NCBI RefSeq assembly: GCF_002286935.1 | Contig: NZ_MVOH01000006.1 | Location: forward strand, 124,001 to 188,000 | From: Bifidobacterium criceti | GTDB lineage: Bacteria; Actinomycetota; Actinomycetes; Actinomycetales; Bifidobacteriaceae | Length of the DNA stretch: 64,000 nt | Reading direction: 5' to 3' | Shown here: piece after piece, positions 1 to 8,651 of the stretch | Position numbering within the stretch: position 1 is the stretch's first letter | Layout: every line of letters starts with the position of its first letter | Notes under the pieces: model-generated | Seen by the model: only the letters and a program-made list of their open reading frames with translations | What the model was told of the DNA's origin: nothing | The model's database searches: none | Program-made: the position numbers and the translations under genes

Positions 1-1
1 G

Positions 2-2266
2 TCGCCGCTCGTGCTTGTCGTTGGGGCCCTGTTCGCATCGACGGCGTTCGCCTACCAACAGTGGCGCCGCCGCATACGCCTCATCGGCTATACGGCGATC
101 CTCGTCGTCCTGCTCTATGGCGGCAACCCGGGCGACTATTGCATGCTCGTCGCCGCGGTCGCCGGCCAGCTCATCGGCCGGGCGATGGCGGGTCCGCCGA
201 TCGAGGACGACGCATGGCATTGGCAGTACAGCAGTTCCGCGGAAGTGCGCCGCGTCCTCGGCTCGATCGGCATCGTGCTCGCGCTCGGCCCGATCGTCGC
301 CGCGACGTCGCGTTCGCATGCCGGCCCGCTCACCGGACTCGCCTGGGTGCTCTCCCCCGCGTCGGTCAACACCGGCAAGCTCGCATCATGCATGCATGGC
401 CATATCACGAACGGCTGCTTCGAACAGTACGAGCTCATGCGCGCGAGCATGACGGGCGACCTGATCCGCTCGGTGCTGCCGCTCCTCGTGATGGTCGCGC
501 TCGCATGGGGTGTCTATCTTGGCCGGCGTACGGCGGCGGTGTGCAGCATCGTCTTCTATATCGCGTCCGCCGTGATCACGGTGTGCTATTACGTCGTCAT
601 GCCGTCGGTTGCCGCGAACGCGGCGATGCCGTTCTCGGGCCGCGCGCTTGAGACGTGCCTCATCAACACACTTGTCCCGCTCATCTATGCAATCGTGCTC
701 ATCATCGAGCTGCCTGCGTTCTCGATTCGCACGAAGGAGCGTCCGCTGCGCATCGGCCTGTTCGTCCTTGCGGCGACGTTCGTCGTCTGTGCGGCGATCT
801 ATCTCGTCTTCGGGCTCGTGCGCGGCGATGATTTCATGCCACGTCCCGGGCTACGCGTCCTGCTCGCCGAATTGTCGGGGCGTTTCCTGCCGGTCGGGTT
901 CCTGACGAACACGCGTCTCGCGTTCGTACCGGACACGCCCCTCGCGTCGTTCGTCTACCAAGGCGTCGGCGTCATGTTCTGGATCGTGTTCGTCGTCGTC
1001 GCGTTCGCATGGCTCAACGCGACGATCGACTATGACAGGAAGGCGCATGCGCGTGCCGAGGAGCTCGTCGAGCATGGTGGTGAGTCGATGAGCTTCATGG
1101 CGACTTGGGAAGGCAACGAATACTGGCTTTCGGGCACGAAACGGTCCGCGGTCGCATACCGTGTGCTCAACCATATCGCGTTGACGACGACGGGACCGTT
1201 CGGCGATCCGGAGGAATGGATGAGCGATCTCGACGAGTTCGCGCGCTTCTGCCGCGACCATTCATGGTCGCCGGTGTTCTACGCGGTGCATGAGCCGGCG
1301 CGCGACCATCTTGCGAAGCTCGGCTGGCATTCGATCATGGTCGGCGACGAGATGGTCATCGACCCGCAAAGCTGGAAGACGACCGGCAAGAAGTGGCAGG
1401 ATGTGCGCACGGCGATCAACAAGGCGAAGCGCGAAGGCATCACCGACGAGATGGGCACCTATGAGGATGCGCCGGCCGACGTGCAGGAGCAGATCCAGGA
1501 GATCTCCGACCAATGGTCGCAAGGCAAGGCATTGCCGGAGATGAAGTTCACGCTCGGTGGTGTCGAGGAGCTCAAGGACCCGCGCGTGCAGGTGCTCTAC
1601 GCGATCGACGGCGACGGCGTCGTGCAGGCGGTCACGAGCTGGCTGCCGACATGGCACAACGGCCGTGTCATCGGCTGGACGCTTGATTTCATGCGCTACC
1701 GCATCGGCAGCTACAACGGCATCATGGAGTTCCTCATCGCGCGTATGGCGCAGCGGATGCATGATTGGGGCGTCGAACATCCGGACGAGCAGATCAGGTT
1801 CATCTCGTTGTCCGCGGCGCCGCTCACCGGACTGCACAGCGCATCGGACGCGAAACCGGACGACACGTCGAACATCGACGGCACCGTCATGCTCCAGCAT
1901 TCGCTCGCGCTCGTCGCGGACCTGCTCGAGCCCGTGTACGGGTTCAAATCGCTCTACAACTTCAAGAAGAAGTTCCAACCGTCCGAACATCCGGTCTACA
2001 TCTGCTACCCGGATTCGGCGCTCCTCGCGAACCTCGGCATCGCGATCGTGCGCGCATATCTGCCGACGCTCACGTTCCGCGGCGCACTCGGCATGCTGTC
2101 GAGCTTCAAACCGAAGAAATCGGACGACAAACAATCAGACAAGAAGAAATCGACCACCAATACGTCGGACGCCAGGAAAACGGACGCCCAACCGGCCAAA
2201 CCGGACAAGGAACCTGACGCGGACACGGCCCCGAAGGATGCGCCGACCCAACACGCCCAGGAGTGA
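2..2266 (+). CDS. MprF-like membrane protein with C-terminal DUF2156 (lysyl-PG synthase type) domain, 5' end outside window
   Basis: The frame is open to the left edge, so the N-terminus is missing; the first in-window start-like codon (GTG at 11) is probably internal. About 340 residues of hydrophobic helices separated by short loops form a multi-pass membrane region. A soluble domain of about 300 residues follows (nt 1090-2000) with the DUF2156/phosphatidylglycerol lysyltransferase look (for example WEGNEYWLSG and the GNAT-like segment FISLSAAPLTG). The protein ends in a charged, disordered K/D/P-rich tail of about 50 residues. MprF proteins transfer an aminoacyl group from aminoacyl-tRNA to phosphatidylglycerol, lowering surface charge and giving resistance to cationic peptides. 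That substrate is inferred from the family; flippase function cannot be judged from the partial N-terminus. Confidence 0.72.
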   Translation, partial: SPLVLVVGALFASTAFAYQQWRRRIRLIGYTAILVVLLYGGNPGDYCMLVAAVAGQLIGRAMAGPPIEDDAWHWQYSSSAEVRRVLGSIGIVLALGPIVAATSRSHAGPLTGLAWVLSPASVNTGKLASCMHGHITNGCFEQYELMRASMTGDLIRSVLPLLVMVALAWGVYLGRRTAAVCSIVFYIASAVITVCYYVVMPSVAANAAMPFSGRALETCLINTLVPLIYAIVLIIELPAFSIRTKERPLRIGLFVLAATFVVCAAIYLVFGLVRGDDFMPRPGLRVLLAELSGRFLPVGFLTNTRLAFVPDTPLASFVYQGVGVMFWIVFVVVAFAWLNATIDYDRKAHARAEELVEHGGESMSFMATWEGNEYWLSGTKRSAVAYRVLNHIALTTTGPFGDPEEWMSDLDEFARFCRDHSWSPVFYAVHEPARDHLAKLGWHSIMVGDEMVIDPQSWKTTGKKWQDVRTAINKAKREGITDEMGTYEDAPADVQEQIQEISDQWSQGKALPEMKFTLGGVEELKDPRVQVLYAIDGDGVVQAVTSWLPTWHNGRVIGWTLDFMRYRIGSYNGIMEFLIARMAQRMHDWGVEHPDEQIRFISLSAAPLTGLHSASDAKPDDTSNIDGTVMLQHSLALVADLLEPVYGFKSLYNFKKKFQPSEHPVYICYPDSALLANLGIAIVRAYLPTLTFRGALGMLSSFKPKKSDDKQSDKKKSTTNTSDARKTDAQPAKPDKEPDADTAPKDAPTQHAQE

Positions 2267-2284
2267 CCACTCAGCGCGAACCTG

Positions 2285-2333
2285 TTTTCCGCAGTGCGGT
2301 GGGAGGCGCCGTAGCGTATCGCACTGCGGAAAA
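2285..2333. repeat. REP-like palindrome, short form
   Basis: An inverted repeat TTTTCCGCAGTGCG / CGCACTGCGGAAAA encloses a 21-nt centre containing GGGAGGCGCCGTAGCG. It starts 18 nt after the stop of the DUF2156 gene, between two convergent genes. The centre matches the inner part of the longer palindromes at 49422 and 55833, so this looks like an internally shortened member of the same family. It may act as a bidirectional terminator. Confidence 0.75.
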
Positions 2334-2381
2334 ACGTGCCGGGCAACATGGCCCACCGCCACCAACACCATGGCAATACAG

Positions 2382-2417
2382 AAGTGGGTGTGCACGAATC
2401 CTCGTGCACACCCACTT
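2382..2417. terminator. Perfect 16-bp hairpin between convergent genes
   Basis: AAGTGGGTGTGCACGA and its exact reverse complement are separated by 4 nt. The hairpin lies 14 nt beyond the stop of the leftward Fur-family gene and 115 nt beyond the stop of the rightward gene. There is no long T run, so intrinsic termination is inferred only from position and stem strength. Confidence 0.6.
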
Positions 2418-2430
2418 GCCGCTCTCTCCA

Positions 2431-2838
2431 TCAATCGGTGTCCGTGGAATCCCCGGCGTCGCCCTTCCTACGGCAGTCGGCGCACAGGCCGAACACCTCA
2501 AGCGTATGGGATTCGATCGTGAACCCATACGTATCGGCGACGTTCCTCAGCCATGCCTCACTCGGCGGATCGATCTCGACGGTCTTGCCGCACGACACAC
2601 AGACGAGATGGTGGTGGTGGCGGTCGTCACTGCACAAACGGAACAGTTGTTGGCCGTTCATGCGAACCGTGTCGACGAGCCCCTGCTCCTCCATCGCGTT
2701 GAGCTGACGGTAGACGGTCGCGAGCGAGATATGCTCACCGTCGTCCTCAAGGCGTTCATGCAACCGCTGCGCGGAGACGAACCCGTCCGTATGCGCGAGC
2801 GATTCGCGGATCACATCCTTCTGCCGTGTATTGCGCAT
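2431..2838 (-). CDS. Fur-family transcriptional regulator
   Basis: A 135-residue winged-helix metalloregulator. The N-terminal DNA-binding part contains FVSAQRLHERL and ISLATVYRQL, the typical Fur recognition helix. A HHHHLVCVSCGK segment (metal site, first CxxC) follows, and a second CxxC (CADC) lies near the C-terminus, giving the two cysteine pairs of the structural zinc site. The family represses iron, zinc or peroxide-response genes with a metal corepressor; which metal is sensed here cannot be told. I chose ATG at 2838 because AAAGGAG lies 12 nt upstream and the length suits the family. In-frame ATGs at 2889 and 2919 would add 17-27 residues. It is convergent with the DUF2156 gene and downstream of purK. 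Confidence 0.88.
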   Translation of the reverse strand: MRNTRQKDVIRESLAHTDGFVSAQRLHERLEDDGEHISLATVYRQLNAMEEQGLVDTVRMNGQQLFRLCSDDRHHHHLVCVSCGKTVEIDPPSEAWLRNVADTYGFTIESHTLEVFGLCADCRRKGDAGDSTDTD

Positions 2839-2973
2839 GCGGTCGAGGTGCTCCTTTCCAATGACGCTGCCGGTCGTGCGCACCATCATCAGGTGGTGGC
2901 GTTGTCCGCGGGCGTCCATGATACTACACGGCGTCGGGCGCGGGCGTGGCACATGTGCGCCGATACACACGGA

Positions 2974-2994
2974 ACGCACACGAACCGTGTGCGT
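2974..2994 (-). terminator. Candidate terminator hairpin after purK
   Basis: ACGCACACG and CGTGTGCGT pair around a 3-nt loop two bases beyond the purK stop codon. No long U tract follows, so efficiency is uncertain. Confidence 0.4.
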
Positions 2995-2996
2995 GT

Positions 2997-4166
2997 TCAG
3001 CCGCGGTCGGTGATGTCCGCCCAGCAGCCGGTCGCGTCGAGGCCGGCGACCGTACGCTCCACGTCGTCGGTCAGGACGGTGATATGCCCCATCTTGCGGT
3101 TGTGCTTCGCCTCGGCCTTGCCATAATCGTGCACATGCCATTCGGGATGGTCGGCGATCGCCGCGCGCGTCGGTTCGACATGCTGGCCGAGCACGTTGAC
3201 CATGACGGCCGCCGGTGTGAGCTGCTGCGGCTGCGCGAGCGGCCATCCGCATATGCCGCGCACATGCAGGTCGTACTGGTCGAAATCGCACGCCTCGATC
3301 GTGTAATGCCCCGAATTGTGCGGACGTGGCGCGAGCTCGTTGACGATGAGCGTGCCGTCCGCGCAGACGAACAGTTCGATCGCGAGCGTGCCCGCGAGTT
3401 CGAAGCCCTTCGCGAGTTCGACCGCGAGCGCGCGCGCCTCCTGCTGCATCGCACCATCCATCGGCGCCGGCATGATCGTCTTGTGCAGGATGTTGTCGCA
3501 GTGGATGTTGCGCACGACCGGGAACGTCACATAGTCGCCGCCGTTGCCGCTCACGAGGATCGACGCCTCATACGCGAAGTCGACGAAGCCTTCGAGGATC
3601 GCGGTCGGGAACGCGTCGTCGGGCCAGACCTGTTCGAGGTCGTCGGCGCTCGTGAGCACGATTTGGCCGTGGCCGTCGTAGCCGCCTTCGGCCGTCTTGA
3701 GGACGGCCGGGTATCCGATCTCATCGAGCGCGGCGAGGAGTTCGGCGTGGTTGCGCACAGGCGCCCAAGGCGCGGTCGCGATGCCATGGTCGTTGATGAA
3801 CGTCTTTTCGGCGATGCGGTTCTGCGTCACGCGCAGCAGGTCGGTGCCCTGTGGAATCGCGACGCGGTCGCGCACCGCGTCGAGCGCGTCGGCGTCGACG
3901 TTCTCGAATTCGTACGTGAGCACGTCACTGCGGTCGGCGAGTTCGCGGATCGCGGCGGTGTCGTCATAGTCGGCGACAATCTGGAAGTCGGCGACCTGCG
4001 CGGTCGGGCAATCCTCGGTCGGGTCGAGCGTACCGACGCGGAATCCCATGTATTTCGCGGCGAGCGCCATCATACGGCCGAGCTGTCCGCCGCCGACGAT
4101 GCCAATCGTCGCGCCCGGCGCGAGCATGTCGACGGCGCCGTTCGTTTCCTCAGACAAGCTTGGCAT
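2997..4166 (-). CDS. purK: N5-carboxyaminoimidazole ribonucleotide synthase (PurK)
   Basis: A 389-residue ATP-grasp enzyme of de novo purine synthesis. It carboxylates AIR to N5-CAIR with ATP and bicarbonate, and PurE then rearranges the product. The N-terminal pre-ATP-grasp fold shows [13 protein letters not shown]. The ATP-grasp region shows [12 protein letters not shown] and a late [17 protein letters not shown] metal/phosphate segment, all PurK hallmarks. Start ATG at 4166 overlaps the end of purE by 17 nt, so the two are translationally coupled in the order purE-purK. An alternative ATG lies 13 codons downstream (MLAPG). Confidence 0.95.
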   Translation of the reverse strand: MPSLSEETNGAVDMLAPGATIGIVGGGQLGRMMALAAKYMGFRVGTLDPTEDCPTAQVADFQIVADYDDTAAIRELADRSDVLTYEFENVDADALDAVRDRVAIPQGTDLLRVTQNRIAEKTFINDHGIATAPWAPVRNHAELLAALDEIGYPAVLKTAEGGYDGHGQIVLTSADDLEQVWPDDAFPTAILEGFVDFAYEASILVSGNGGDYVTFPVVRNIHCDNILHKTIMPAPMDGAMQQEARALAVELAKGFELAGTLAIELFVCADGTLIVNELAPRPHNSGHYTIEACDFDQYDLHVRGICGWPLAQPQQLTPAAVMVNVLGQHVEPTRAAIADHPEWHVHDYGKAEAKHNRKMGHITVLTDDVERTVAGLDATGCWADITDRG

Positions 4167-4647
4167 TGGATTCGTCCACCTTCTTCTTGAGTTCCTCACG
4201 GTAGTCGTCGAGTGCATGCGCGAGGCGTTCGTCGGCCATGCTGAGCATGCTTACGGCGAGCAGGCCTGCGTTCGTCGCGCCTGACTTGCCGATCGCCGTC
4301 GTCGCGACGGGGATACCGCCCGGCATCTGCACGATCGACAGCAGCGAATCCCATCCGGAGAGCGCATGCGACTGCACTGGCACGCCGATGACGGGAAGCG
4401 TCGTCTGCGCGGCGACCATGCCCGGCAGATGCGCGGCTCCGCCGGCTCCGGCGATGATGACCTTGATGCCGTTCGCGCGCGCAGCATGGGCGAACTCACC
4501 CATGAGCTCGGGCGTGCGATGCGCGGACACGACCTGCTTGAGATACGGGACGCCGAAGCGGTCGAGCATCTCGCACGCGTGCTTCATCGTCTCCCAGTCG
4601 CTGGCCGATCCCATGATCACGGCCACTTCGGGCTTGCTGGCTGTCAT
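4150..4647 (-). CDS. purE: N5-carboxyaminoimidazole ribonucleotide mutase (PurE)
   Basis: A 165-residue class I PurE that converts N5-CAIR to CAIR, the step after Pur[10 protein letters not shown] near residues 13-21 and SAHRTPE at 41-47 carry the family's catalytic Ser/Asp/His set. [14 protein letters not shown] and the closing [10 protein letters not shown] segment complete the signature. GGAGG sits 5 nt upstream of ATG 4647, giving a strong start. It is the first gene of the purEK pair, which overlaps by 17 nt. Confidence 0.96.
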   Translation of the reverse strand: MTASKPEVAVIMGSASDWETMKHACEMLDRFGVPYLKQVVSAHRTPELMGEFAHAARANGIKVIIAGAGGAAHLPGMVAAQTTLPVIGVPVQSHALSGWDSLLSIVQMPGGIPVATTAIGKSGATNAGLLAVSMLSMADERLAHALDDYREELKKKVDESNAKLV

Positions 4648-4772
4648 TGTTACCTCCGCAAAGATGTGGACGGGTGGTTGCATCGTGTTCCACTGTACGC
4701 CGACCCGGCGCGTTGGACGGCCGCCGGCGCTTGTCGCGTCTCACATCGCGATGCCCCGTGGGGCGCTAGAAG

Positions 4773-6632
4773 CTATCGCAGCAGTGCGCGGATCGCGTCG
4801 GTGATGGCGTCAGGCGTCATATGGTAGCGCGAATTGAGCTCGGCGAGCGGCGTGCGGTCGGTGAACTCCTTGTCGGCGCCGAAATTGAGGACATGCATGC
4901 CGGCGTCGGGCATCTCGTTCGCATAGTATGCGGTGATTTTCTCACCCCAGCCGCCTTCAAGCTGCGCGTCCTCGAGTGTGACGACGACGCGGTGTTTAGG
5001 CGCGAGCGATGCGAGCGTCGCCTCGTCGAGTGTCGAGAACTGCAACGGGTTGATGAGGGTCGCGTCGATTGCAGGCGTGCCTTTATCCACCGGCGCGGCG
5101 AGCCGTTCGACGATGGCCTTCGCGCACGCATAGGCGTTGCCGAGGCCGATGACGGCCACACCGGAGCCGTCATGGTCGATGCGGTAGCCGCTCCACGGCG
5201 CGTCCGCGTCGGTGCGCTGCGGTTCGGCCGTCATCTGTGGATCGAGGACCCCCGCACGCTCCGCGTCGAGGATTGCGTTGCCGGGCACGCGGATGAGCGT
5301 CGGCGCCGTGTTGTCCGCGGACGTCGCCCATGCGAGCATGTCGAGGAACATCTGCCGTGACGTCGGCGCCAGGCAGCGCAATCCGGGGATGTTGCCGAAC
5401 ATCGTGACGTCGAAGGCCCCCGAATGCGTGTTGTCGGCATCCGATATGCCGCCGCCGAACGACAGCAACGTCACCGGTGTGCCGTTGAGCGCGAGCTCCT
5501 GCTGCAATTGGTCGAAGGCCCGCTGGAAGAACGTCGCGGACGTCGCGACGACCGGGCGGCCGCCGCCCTTCGCAAGCCCCGACGCGAACGCGACCGCATG
5601 CTCCTCGGTTATGCCGGTATCCACATAATGCGCGCCCGCACGTGCACGGAATTCCTGTGTGATGCCGTTCGAACCCGGCGTCGCCGGTGAGATGACGACA
5701 AGCCCAGGCTCCGCATCGAAGCGGCGCTCAAGCGACGCCATCGCGATCCGCCCATAGTATTTGCGCGCGCCAAGCGGCTTATGCTCGTCAGCGATCGGCG
5801 CCTGCCAATGATTCGCCTCACACCGCCCTTCCTCGATGCCATGCGCGGCATCCTCGGCGTCCAAGCCAAGACCCTTCGTCGTATGGATGTGCAGAACAAT
5901 CGGATGGTCGATGTCCTTCACTTCCTCGAACAGACGCACAAGCGCGTGCACATCGTTGCCATCCTCAAGATAGCGGTAGTCAAGGCCGAACCCACGGAAC
6001 AGGTTCACATCCGAACGTCCATGCGACGCGCGCATCTCGGCGAGCGTCGCATACATGCCACCCTGGTTGTCGGCGATCGACATCTCATTGTCGTTGAACA
6101 CGATGATGAGGTTGCCGCCCTGCGCGGCCGCATTGTTGAGCCCCTCGAACGCGATGCCCGAACTGAGCGCGCCATCGCCGATGACGGCGATGACATTGCC
6201 CGTCTGCGGCGTCTCCGCCGCCGCGCGCAGCATGTCGCGCTCCTTCGCAAGCCCACATGCGAGCGAAACCGACGTGCCCGTATGCCCGAGCACGAACATG
6301 TCATGGCCGCTTTCGGATGGGTTCGTGAACCCCGTCACCGTACCGAACAGCGCGGCTTCGCGGAACGCCTGCGCGCGCCCCGTGAGCATCTTATGGACAT
6401 AGCTCTGATGGGAGACGTCGAACACGATCTTGTCGAACGGCGACTCGAACACACGGTGCAACGCGACACACGCCTCGATGAGGCCGAGATTGGAGCCGAT
6501 ATGGCCGCCATGGCGTTTGCCGAACTCGATGAGCGTCGCACGGATCTGCGCGCACAGGGCCTCCAATTCGCCCCCGTCGAGCCCCTTCACATCCGCGGGA
6601 GCATGCATGTTCGCCAGAATGTCGCCGGTCAT
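4773..6632 (-). CDS. dxs: 1-deoxy-D-xylulose-5-phosphate synthase-type enzyme
   Basis: A 619-residue thiamine-diphosphate enzyme of the DXS/transketolase family. DXS condenses pyruvate and glyceraldehyde-3-phosphate at the first step of the MEP isoprenoid route. It shows DVSHQSYVHKMLTGR near residue 70 (the DXS substrate/ThDP histidine region). GDGALSSG followed by FNDNEMSI near 147-180 is the GDG...N ThDP motif. DTGITEEHAVAFASG near 340 supplies the ThDP-activating glutamate. The sequence reads HQSYVHK where many canonical DXS have HQAYPHK, so it may belong to the divergent DXS branch of some Firmicutes and bifidobacteria. Start at 6632 has only a weak upstream AAGGA. Confidence 0.88.
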   Translation of the reverse strand: MTGDILANMHAPADVKGLDGGELEALCAQIRATLIEFGKRHGGHIGSNLGLIEACVALHRVFESPFDKIVFDVSHQSYVHKMLTGRAQAFREAALFGTVTGFTNPSESGHDMFVLGHTGTSVSLACGLAKERDMLRAAAETPQTGNVIAVIGDGALSSGIAFEGLNNAAAQGGNLIIVFNDNEMSIADNQGGMYATLAEMRASHGRSDVNLFRGFGLDYRYLEDGNDVHALVRLFEEVKDIDHPIVLHIHTTKGLGLDAEDAAHGIEEGRCEANHWQAPIADEHKPLGARKYYGRIAMASLERRFDAEPGLVVISPATPGSNGITQEFRARAGAHYVDTGITEEHAVAFASGLAKGGGRPVVATSATFFQRAFDQLQQELALNGTPVTLLSFGGGISDADNTHSGAFDVTMFGNIPGLRCLAPTSRQMFLDMLAWATSADNTAPTLIRVPGNAILDAERAGVLDPQMTAEPQRTDADAPWSGYRIDHDGSGVAVIGLGNAYACAKAIVERLAAPVDKGTPAIDATLINPLQFSTLDEATLASLAPKHRVVVTLEDAQLEGGWGEKITAYYANEMPDAGMHVLNFGADKEFTDRTPLAELNSRYHMTPDAITDAIRALLR

Positions 6633-6791
6633 GAGCCTGATCAAATCCTTACGGTCTCGTCCAACGGACGCAGGTGTGCGTCTCGCGAACCATATTATAG
6701 TGTGTCGTCCTGCCGGGCCGCGGGGCGCCGCGTTAGAATGACGGATGACGGCCGTGAAAAGGTCGCACGGACAGACGCGAAGGAGCGGCAT

Positions 6792-7790
6792 ATGCGAGCC
6801 GTATACGTACAGGACATCAATCCGGATCGACCGTTGGACGCGCTCGCGGTGGGCGAACTGCCGCAGACGCCGCTGCCATACGGGTGGACACGTATCCGCA
6901 CACGCGCGGTATCGATCAACCATCATGACATCTGGTCGCTCAAGGGGGTGGGACTGTCCGCGGACATGACGCCGATGATCCTCGGCACCGACGTGTGCGG
7001 TGTCCTCGAGGAGGAACCACAGGGGCATACGGGACTCAAGGCGGGCGACGAAGTCGTCGCGTACACCGTCGTCGGAGCGGACGGCGCGGGTGTGCTCGCA
7101 GGTGAACGGCGCACGATCCTCTCGGAGAAATACCCGGGAACGATGGCCGACGAAACGCAAGTGCCCGCGGCGAACCTCTTCGCGAAACCGGCGAACTGCA
7201 CGATCGAGGAAGCGGCCGCGCTCGGCACAAGCTGGCTCACCGCGTATTCGATGCTGTTCTCATGTGACCACGGCGCACAAGTGCAGCCGGGAGACAGCGT
7301 CCTCATCCAAGGCGCCGGCGGCGGCGTCTCAAGTGCGGCGATCCAGCTTGCGCACGCAGCGGGACTCGAAGTGTTCGTGACGTCGCGCAGCGCGGAGAAA
7401 CTCGACGTCGCACGGCGCATCGGCGCGGACGTCGCCGTGCGCGTCGGCGAACGCCTGCCACACAAGGTCGACGCCGTGCTCGACTCGGTCGGATCGGTCA
7501 CATGGAGCCATTCGATCCGTTCGGTACGACCCGGAGGGACGGTCGTCACATGCGGCGCGACGAGTGGCGACCAACCAGGCGCCGAACTGACACGTGTGTT
7601 CTTCCAGGACATCCGCATCCAAGGCAACACGATGGGCTCGCGTGACGACTTCGCACGCATGCTGCGCTTCGTCGAACACGCGAACCTGCACCCGGTCATC
7701 GACGCGACATATCCGGCCGAATACGCGAAGGACGCGTTCGCGCGCGTCATGTCGGGGAATCTGTTCGGCAAAGTCGTGCTCACGTTCTAG
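6792..7790 (+). CDS. Quinone oxidoreductase-like medium-chain dehydrogenase
   Basis: A 332-residue MDR-superfamily protein. An N-terminal GroES-like domain (SINHHDIWSLKG, LGTDVCGVL) precedes a Rossmann domain with GAGGGVSSAAIQLA near residue 175, followed by VTSRSAEKLDVARRIGA. The Rossmann motif binds NAD(P)H. I see no four-cysteine structural zinc lobe, so a zinc-free quinone oxidoreductase-type (QOR) enzyme is more likely than a zinc alcohol dehydrogenase; the substrate is unknown. GAAGGAG lies 7 nt upstream of ATG 6792. It is divergent from dxs and followed by a strong terminator. Confidence 0.85.
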   Translation: MRAVYVQDINPDRPLDALAVGELPQTPLPYGWTRIRTRAVSINHHDIWSLKGVGLSADMTPMILGTDVCGVLEEEPQGHTGLKAGDEVVAYTVVGADGAGVLAGERRTILSEKYPGTMADETQVPAANLFAKPANCTIEEAAALGTSWLTAYSMLFSCDHGAQVQPGDSVLIQGAGGGVSSAAIQLAHAAGLEVFVTSRSAEKLDVARRIGADVAVRVGERLPHKVDAVLDSVGSVTWSHSIRSVRPGGTVVTCGATSGDQPGAELTRVFFQDIRIQGNTMGSRDDFARMLRFVEHANLHPVIDATYPAEYAKDAFARVMSGNLFGKVVLTF

Positions 7791-7844
7791 CGGTTGCGAG
7801 CGGCTGTACGTGTGCGCGCGCAGCGGCGGCAGGCATGAAGAAGA

Positions 7845-7877
7845 GGCGGTGCGGCCCATTGTCTGGACCGCACCGCC
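7845..7877 (+). terminator. Rho-independent-type terminator
   Basis: GGCGGTGCGG pairs with CCGCACCGCC and is followed by TTT, 55 nt after the oxidoreductase stop. Confidence 0.75.
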
Positions 7878-7949
7878 TTTCCCATCCCAGTGTGCTGTGC
7901 TGCTGTGCGTTGTGCCACTGTGCACGGATTCGCCTTCACCACCACCACG

Positions 7950-8135
7950 TCACAGCTCACAGCTGCAATCCCACCTGCAAACCCACCCTTTTGCGTCCAG
8001 ATCCGCAGCTGTCAGCCGCCAAAAACGGACAGCATCCCAAACCATCGGCCGCACCTGCCAAACCACCCGCAAATGCGCCCTTTTACGTCCCGAACCGCCG
8101 GAGCCGCCTACAACTCCGGACGCAAAGGCCTAGGT
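7950..8135. repeat. Degenerate repeat block left of tRNA-Arg
   Basis: Recurring phrases such as CACCTGC(C/G)AAACCACCC, GCGTCC and ACGTCCCGAACCGCCGG are the same vocabulary as the block at 8310-8650. CACCTGCCAAACCACCCGC at 8052-8070 differs at one base from 8335-8353 on the other side of the tRNA. No convincing gene lies here. Confidence 0.55.
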
Positions 8136-8176
8136 ACATATGCAAAAAGGGATGACGCATGCGCCATCCCTGGCCG

Positions 8177-8250
8177 TGACCCCGGACGGGCTCGAACCGT
8201 CGACCTTGAGATTAGAAGTCACATGCTCTATCCAGCTGAGCTACGGGGCC
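8177..8250 (-). tRNA. tRNA-Arg (anticodon UCU)
   Basis: Read on the minus strand, GGCCCCG pairs with CGGGGTC as the 7-bp acceptor stem. The D arm is GCTC...GAGC and the anticodon loop is CTTCTAA. The T arm is GACGG-TTCGAGC-CCGTC. The discriminator base is A and CCA is not encoded. The anticodon stem has one apparent U-U mismatch (TGTGA/TCTCA). It decodes AGA, a rare codon in GC-rich DNA. Confidence 0.93.
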
Positions 8251-8309
8251 AAACCTGAATCAGTATAGCGCACCGTCCGGAATGGTCCCACCACCCGCAT
8301 GCCCATGAT

Positions 8310-8650
8310 CCGCAGCGCGCCGAACCACAGGCACCACCTGCGAAACCACCCGCCACGCCACTCATTTGCGTCCCGAATCATCGGCACCATCTGCGAAGCC
8401 GGACGCAAAACAGCCCGGTTGTGCCCCGAACAGTAGGCGCTATCTGCTGAAACGGACACAGCGTCCCAGACCGCGGGCGTCATCTACGAAGCCACCCGCT
8501 AAACAGCCCAGTTACATCCCGAACCGCAGACCACACCGGCCGAACAACCCGCAGCGTCCCGGCCCACCGGCACCATCTGCGAAGCCGGACGCAAAACAGC
8601 CCGGCGGCGTCCCGGCCCACCGCCGCCACCTGCCAAACCGGACGCCGCAC
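8310..8650. repeat. Degenerate ~93-bp tandem repeats right of tRNA-Arg
   Basis: A 37-bp stretch beginning CGGCACCATCTGCGAAGCC is identical at 8382-8418 and 8568-8604 (186 bp apart). A diverged copy sits exactly midway at 8475. Each ~93-bp period also contains shorter similar half-units beginning GTCCCGAACC. The array ends at the stop codon of the transporter gene. Confidence 0.7.
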
Positions 8651-8651
8651 G

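Noticed and set aside
8382-8604. Regular repeats as a CRISPR array
   Set aside because: The period is ~93 bp, repeats are diverged, the supposed spacers are also repeated, and no cas gene is nearby.
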